Assembly: GCA_009733575.1 (NCBI GenBank)
Contig: ML769487.1
Coordinates: forward strand, 124,001 to 188,000
Length of the DNA: 64,000 bases
Origin: Gymnopus androsaceus JB14
Taxonomy: Eukaryota; Basidiomycota; Agaricomycetes; Agaricales; Omphalotaceae
Reading direction: 5' to 3'
A program made the translations under genes and the position numbers. The notes beneath the pieces were generated by a model. The model worked only from the letters and a program-made list of their open reading frames with translations. It had not been told where the DNA came from and made no database searches. Shown piece by piece: positions 58,173 through 64,000 of this stretch. Each line of letters opens with the position of its first letter. Position 1 is the first letter of the stretch.

Positions 58173-58825
58173 TGTTAGAACCATGCTTTGCCTGAAGGTT
58201 AAGTACTATAGTTAATACTATAGTCTATAGTAAAGGTTATAATTAGTCTATTAAGGAATAGACCTTGGTAAGGTGTATTGCCGTGGGCAGACTAGACGGG
58301 GCACCATTGAGTATTAGTATTGATGGGTGCTAACGTGCTATAAGCGGTAGGTCATTGATGACAGCTTTGGCTGGAATCTGAGTGATGCTGAAGTTTGATC
58401 AAGGGCCTTGATTGTTATTGAATGGTTATGTGATTGATCAGATTTATATATTGAAGACAATGTCAAAGTGTTGTTATGAACACCTAGGACGTTGGGTAAA
58501 CGGTAAAGAGTCCGGAAAAAGGTGATAAGTAAGTATAGTCAAGCAGGGGTTGTCAAAATAGTAGAACTGAGGAAAAAAGAGTAAACTAGAGGCCCTTTTA
58601 TAGGTGGGGCTCATACAAAAAGGGTATGAAGTAAATAGTTACTATACAAATAGTTACGGTAGTACGGTAACAGTAGTAATTATGTCAGGATTCTAGAAAG
58701 GGTCTGACAGGTGGTTACAGGACCAAATTGGGAGATTGAGGGGTACTCAATGGGTCAAAATTTGGAGGTTGTGTGAGGTTATAGAAGAGGTTGCGGTATC
58801 TGAAGAATGGGGTCGGGTCATAACA
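58173..58825 (-). mobile_element. Second solo LTR
   Basis: The 653-bp sequence begins TGTTAGAACC on the plus strand and ends GGTCATAACA. On the minus strand it opens TGTTATGACCCGACCC, a common start of Ty3/gypsy LTRs, with CTATAAAAGG near 58600. Flanks are AAATG and TAATG, a 5-bp duplication with one difference. Confidence 0.6.
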
Positions 58826-60476
58826 TAATGGGTATATGGTTAACTATCAATGTCTCTATCATGTTTGCCCACTAATCAATATAGAAAGGGTGCGGCTACA
58901 CCCAGATTGGAGACAGTAAGGGCGGTGGCTATCTAAATTCAGTAAAATATGGAGTGTGTCATGTTTCCATTAAAAAAAGTGCCTACCTTGACTTCAGAGA
59001 TCAAGGGCACCAAGTAAAAATAGGATGGGACCATGAGAGATACAACATGTACAACCGAGACCGCGCTAGTGAGCAGGCTAGCTCTGAAGATGACAATGAG
59101 CATTCTGAAATAGTTAGTTCACTTGGCTTGTATGACTAATTTATTTGATCACCTCCGCTTGTCCTTCAAAAGTTTGAGGTGTCCCAGTAAACAAGTAGGT
59201 ATAACAACAAGTGTGATGCCCACTAAGAGATTGGCTGACAGTGAATAGTAACTGTCAGCTTATAGTACACTTCAGAAGAAAAAAACATACTAATGAGCTT
59301 GCCTATGGCAACTTTCTCCAATGGGCATACAGGGACTGCCAAGTCGGTCCAGGATAGGTCTAAGACACAGACATATATTTTTGTTGTGATGATACCCAGA
59401 CACATGAGAGAGAAAGAGAATGTGGCCCATTTGGAAATTCTTTGTAAGGTGAATGATGGTGGAATAAGGTGGATTACTGAGAGCATCAAACTTATTCGGG
59501 CAAACCTAAATTTGAGATTGTGTGAACTGTAACATATAGCTGTTGGCAGGAAGTACTCACCAAATTGCCAGAGTGAAGGAGATCATGACAATCCTAAAGA
59601 TAATTAATCCATGGTCCATTTTTGGAAAACCCTGCACTGAGTGATATTTATAGTACTTATTAGTCCTTCAAAGATACTCAGTGGGGATCAGTCAAAGTTC
59701 AATAAATCTCAGAAGTAGATTGGAGAAGCTCAAGAGTATGCTGGTGAAGCTCAAGAGTACACTGGAGATGTATGCATGTAAAACCAATAGTTTCAGATGT
59801 ACATAACTGAGTGGCCAGAGCAGAGATACCTGTAAGTTGACCCTAGCAGCATATCAAATTCAACACTATAAGATAAGAGTAAAGTACACATTGGAAGCAA
59901 CAATTATCATCAAGTACCCATATGTGCTAAATGTACATCCACAGAGTAAAAACAGCTAATTTTGAGTAAGATGTACATTAAATGATGAAAAATGCCTTCA
60001 TAACAATCACAATCATGTACACACACACTCACAGTGGAAATATGCGCTCAAAGTACATTAATCAAGTAGAATCATGATATTTTGATCAAGATGTGCATTA
60101 AATGATGAGAACTGACTTCATAAAAAAGACATGCTTCAACCATTAATTACGAATTATATAGAATAATAAGTGACTTGTTTATTATACAAGACTTGGTGCA
60201 TCTCCTAAAAACCCACTAAGTGACAGGATTTGCACACAGTCTTGAATCATTTTGTTGCATAGCAAATGTATTGAAATTTCCTCAGACACTTGACAATACC
60301 TTATGTCAATCAATTTTTAGTTTGAGCGCCAACAAACATCCTGCAAGCTTGCAGTAAAAACCTTTCAAAATTCAATACTGTATTGACATCCATTGATATT
60401 GGGTATGCAGTCCAGGAGACTTGAAGATTGAAGTCACACTGAGGAAGTGTAGACAGCCTGGGATAAAATACCATTA
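58826..60476. other. AT-rich region without a recognised gene
   Basis: Open frames at 59223-59532 on both strands lack recognisable domains. A 120-bp tandem duplication is listed separately. Confidence 0.35.
59912..60131 (+). repeat. Degenerate 120-bp tandem duplication
   Basis: The line at 59941 and that at 60061 align exactly 120 bp apart (CAAGATGTGCATTAAATGATG against TAAGATGTACATTAAATGATG), and the preceding 20 bases also correspond. Two copies with about 25% divergence. Confidence 0.65.
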
Positions 60477-61952
60477 GCCTTGTTAAACTGAAGGGGGTCA
60501 AATAATGTTTCTGTTAAACACATTAAATGCTACTTTCTTGTACAATCTATGTAGACTACTCTTGAGGCCGTTATAGATTCTGTTAAATGCATTATACATG
60601 TTAAACAATGGTATTAATCTATATAGACAGTACATTCTTGTCCCCTGTTTAATGGTGTTAAACTGGCCATTAAACCATACTATGCCTGAAAAAAGCTCTC
60701 CATCCACAATGGCCAAATGGCCATTAGACCAGGTTGAACAACAGTTCAACAATCACATTCAACCATTGAACAAACCCAACTTCTTGCATTTAACATGTGT
60801 GCTCAACTGAAAGGTGTTAAACTATAAATTGCCTGAATAAATCTCTATTGCAACATGGCCAAATGACTATTAAACCAGGGATGCAACCTACCCAATGTTC
60901 ACATCTAATGCATGTCAAAAAAAAAAAATTCTTGAGGCCCAAGATTCCGATGAGCATAAACATGATCTGATAGTAGACTAGAGCTGAATGTGTGAACACC
61001 TCAGAAGCAGCTGGAAAACTGACCGGAGTTTGAGCAAGAGTTATAGGTGGGAGTCAAAGGGCAAAATGTGACCCACCCACTGGCATATATACAGCTGGGA
61101 CAATAAGGGCCACTTGAGCCAGATAGCCCACTGCCAAGTGCGCCGAAATAAGCACAATAAGAAGATGGTCAAATGGTCAAAGCTGTATTTATTCAATAGC
61201 CTGCCACGTGCTTATGTCTTTTGTTCTCTTTCTCTTACCCCATGTCATTTGGTCTCTCGCTCCCTTTCACCTTACCAAGCCCAACCCAATTGGCCTGAAT
61301 ATTCTGAGAAGAGGCGCAGGCATTTGTTCACAATGTCCTTCAGTGCAGGGCCTACACTGACATGCCTCAAGTTACAATGTTGTGGGGAAACCTATTGTTG
61401 CAAAGAAGGATACATATGCACTTGTAACTGGAGTGCTGCAATAGAAACTAATGATTTTGAATAGATATCTAATTGAAATCCAACATGCTCTTGAATTCAG
61501 CCCTGTACTTGTTGTCCCTCAATGTGCCATCTATTGTTGCTAAGAAGTTGAAATAGTTTGAGTGCTTGGTTTATCCAGTTTAAACTGGTTCCCTGTATGA
61601 AAAATAGAGGTTTGAATTGGTTATGAATTGACTGCCCCAGTTCAAATGAAGCTAGTCTTAGCATTTCATTTGGGTGTTTTTTTTGGTCAAAACTCGTTAA
61701 ACCCAGTTTAACCAGGTGCGTGTGGTTAGAGCTAGAGGGTGGCTTAATGACAAGTGAATCAGGTGTTTAAGATTGCATTTAGCAGCATTAAACACATTAG
61801 GCGGTTGGGATGAAAGCATGGTGTTTAACCAGTGTTAAACCTCATTAAACTGTAGTTTAGTCTATTTATTTGATGCTTCTTTGTATGGTATTGTTACTTT
61901 GTTTAACATGTTTAATGGAAATGTTAATTGACCCCCTTGTGTTTAACAAGGC
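60477..61952. mobile_element. TTA-flanked inverted-repeat element rich in TTAAAC motifs
   Basis: Ends are GCCTTGTTAAAC followed by AAGGGGGTCAA (60477) and the inverted counterpart ending at 61952, matching at about 27 of 30 positions. TTA flanks both sides (60474-60476, 61953-61955). GTTAAAC/GTTTAAC words recur through the element. Length 1,476 bp, no transposase frame. TTA duplication suggests PIF/Harbinger. Confidence 0.7.
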
Positions 61953-61955
61953 TTA

Positions 61956-63118
61956 TTGGATTACTGGCCTGGGAGACATTCCCTGCAAAGTTGGTTGCAT
62001 ATACTACAGATTCAATTGTTCATTTCACCTTTGGAGATTATATGTGCAAGACATTATTGGTTGGACGCCGTTGAGGGTACAGCATGGACTTATCCTGAGT
62101 GGCAGTGCCATTCATTCTACCTGATTAAATCTGAGTCGCTGGACTCCTCTTCTGGCAGAGGCTATCTATAATTATTAATTAGTAATTGTCCACAACAGTG
62201 AGTAATGGGCAGACTCTGTAGAGCACATTGCAGATCTTTAAGGAGATTTTTCTTCATGCCTTGTTTCCAGAATCAATCATATTAATATGGTGTGCAGGCC
62301 TTGGAGCTAATGCAAGTGGTCGGGAGTTGGGTGGAGAGGATACATATATGATATCTCTGAAAAATCACCGGTGAATAAATATCCAAGGCAAAACTCAAAA
62401 ACTCACTGGTAAATATTCATGTAGTATTCAGGTCATATAACAATTGCCTAGTTTCTAAATTCTTTTCCTTCGTTCATGTTCATTCTTCTAGCTCGCGACT
62501 AGCATAACTCCCACTGACTAGTCAGTAACCCTGCGTCGGCTCATAAATCCAAGAGGCGGGACCCTAGTATACAATGTATATACAGATCCCGAGACCATGT
62601 GCTGTGCCCAATAGAGACTCCTGCTTTGGATTCATGTATTCCTGCCCACAAGTATGCAGTAAAGTTATTGAATCCATCCAAAGATATGGTGATGTATCTT
62701 TGAGGTTGAGCTGTTAGATGTTGGCTGTATCAAGGTGAAGAGGAGGAGTAGGAGTTACAGTCATTTTGACCTTCAAAGGAGATATACTGTATGCGGATTG
62801 TATTTCATCTATGCGCATAACCAAAAATCAATGCAAGCCAGTCCAGCTTAGTAGAAATAACTGGCAGAGCCAGCAGAGAGCTGATATCATACCCAGCTTA
62901 AAATCCCATCTCGTTCAAGGTAAAAACCAAAGGTGTTTTCCATTGACTCGGCAATGGAGGAATTTCATATGCGCCACAAAACAAAGCACTCCACAGAGCC
63001 CTCATTACACCGAGAAATAGCATCCTCTACAGCCCCTTCAAAGTGTCAAAGTTTTGGAAGTATTGTTGGGAAAGCTAATGGCAGATCCCCATTAGTTCCA
63101 TTTATGTGACATGCCATT
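61956..63118. other. Region without a recognised gene
   Basis: Short frames (61870-62171, 62766-63020) without domains. Confidence 0.3.
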
Positions 63119-64000
63119 TCAGCACTGAAAGAAGGATTTGAAAGAGTGGGAAAATACTACTTCCCTGTCATCAAACTTGATGTGGAACTCTTTCAACAGA
63201 GGCAATATGAAAGAGCTGTTATTTAAGATTTGTACAAGTTGCGAAGTTCCCAGTTGCTGGTAGGCATATAGGAGGGGGAGGAAAACTGAGAGACGCTTTG
63301 CTCCAGGACTAGAGGTAGGCAATTGTACAATGAGTTGAGCCAACGTTGCATATGCGGCTGGAATAATTAGGTTATTGCAATGGGTCCATGTAATTGCATC
63401 ACTTACATGGAGATTCTTGAGGGTAGTTAAAATTGATTTCCAGTGAGACTAACAAAGGTCCACATAAACAGCTCTACAATGAAGGAATTCAATTCAGCAG
63501 CGTCAAAGGAAGCAATACATAAGGGGATTTTACCATCAGCAGTAAGCTTGATTGCGTTTGATGAGCTGGAAATAGGCACTGGAAGAAGAGCTCCTTAATG
63601 TACTTGAGAGAAGAAATGACACCGCTGCCCAGCACTTTGAAAAGATTGGTTGATTGAAGTCAGGCGGAATGAGAATGACTATGGCATCATGATTTTGGAC
63701 ATGTGCTGCAATATTCTTCAGGGCAGAAGCCATCTTCCACTTCTCATATCCAACCGCCATAGTGCCAGTGGAAGAAGTAGATGATACCAAGAGCTTGTTA
63801 ACATGAGAAGCTGGGTGAGCTCCAGTCAGGGTAGTCAAATTTTTCAGAAAGCACAAGTGTAGGGAAGGCTGTGTTGTGAACTTCCCGGTACAAGAAAGGG
63901 TTGAAGAGATCACAAAAGCGCTTTGAAACTTGGGAAAGTGCATTCAGAGTGCACAGACCCAGCATCATATCTTTGCAGATATCATCTCCAATAAGAAGCA
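63119..64000 (-). pseudogene. F-box gene fragment at the right edge of the window
   Basis: Minus strand, entering from beyond 64000. GLCTLNALSQVSKRFCDLFN then PFLYREV is a typical F-box core. The next part, FLKNLTTLTGAHPASHVNKL, is in another frame, implying a one-base shift near 63860-63900. Further pieces (AAHVQNHDAIVILIPPDF, then LAQLIVQLPTSSPGAKRL to 63119) look like the LRR portion. The true start is outside the window, and an intron could explain part of the break. Confidence 0.5.

Noticed and set aside
59223..59532. Overlapping open frames on both strands with hydrophobic stretches
   Set aside because: No family recognised and they lie in transposon-rich DNA; kept only as unassigned sequence.

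Overview
This window is nuclear DNA of a filamentous basidiomycete, most likely a wood- or litter-decaying agaric (Agaricomycetes; genus not determined). The evidence is short GT-AG introns of about 45-60 nt in nearly every gene, secreted cellulases with CBM1 cellulose-binding modules (GH7 and GH6), a Clp1-like developmental gene family, F-box/LRR gene families, and DNA transposons and LTRs of fungal type. No bacterial-style operons, CRISPR arrays, rRNA genes or convincing tRNA genes were found.

Layout. 0-3 kb: a GH7 cellobiohydrolase with a C-terminal CBM1 and an apparent frameshift. 3.3-8.2 kb: two F-box/LRR paralogues, one cut by a 703-bp inverted-repeat transposon, with a small gene at its 3' end. 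8.4-13.8 kb: an AhpC/TSA-like protein, then the divergent pair COP9 signalosome subunit 8 and NECAP. 14.4-20.2 kb: a tandem GH6 duplication (first copy intact, second decayed). 20.6-34.1 kb is a housekeeping block: cysteine desulfurase NFS1, an RRM/SR splicing protein, tubulin chaperone E divergent from 3-hydroxyisobutyryl-CoA hydrolase, an intronless indoleamine 2,3-dioxygenase and RPA1. 34.2-38.2 kb: a hypothetical protein, a decayed AIF-like flavoprotein and a DUF1275 membrane protein.

39.7-49.2 kb is the most unusual part. A Clp1-like gene and a small secreted protein gene are repeated in direct and inverted order. Each of the first two secreted-protein genes lies between inverted arms of about 330 bp, extending to about 850 bp in the second unit, where the arms include the 3' end of the Clp1-like gene. 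The third unit is truncated. A 0.97-kb insertion with a coiled-coil ORF lies inside the first right arm.

49.5-53.1 kb holds a large gene for a predicted single-pass membrane protein. From about 53.4 kb to the end the sequence becomes AT-rich and gene-poor: a 10-bp tandem array, nested foldback elements, a PIF/Harbinger-like element split by a solo LTR with a perfect 5-bp target duplication, a second solo LTR, a second TTA-flanked inverted-repeat element, and a broken F-box gene at the right edge. Most of this transposon structure was defined by matching inverted repeats and target-site duplications by eye; no database search was possible.
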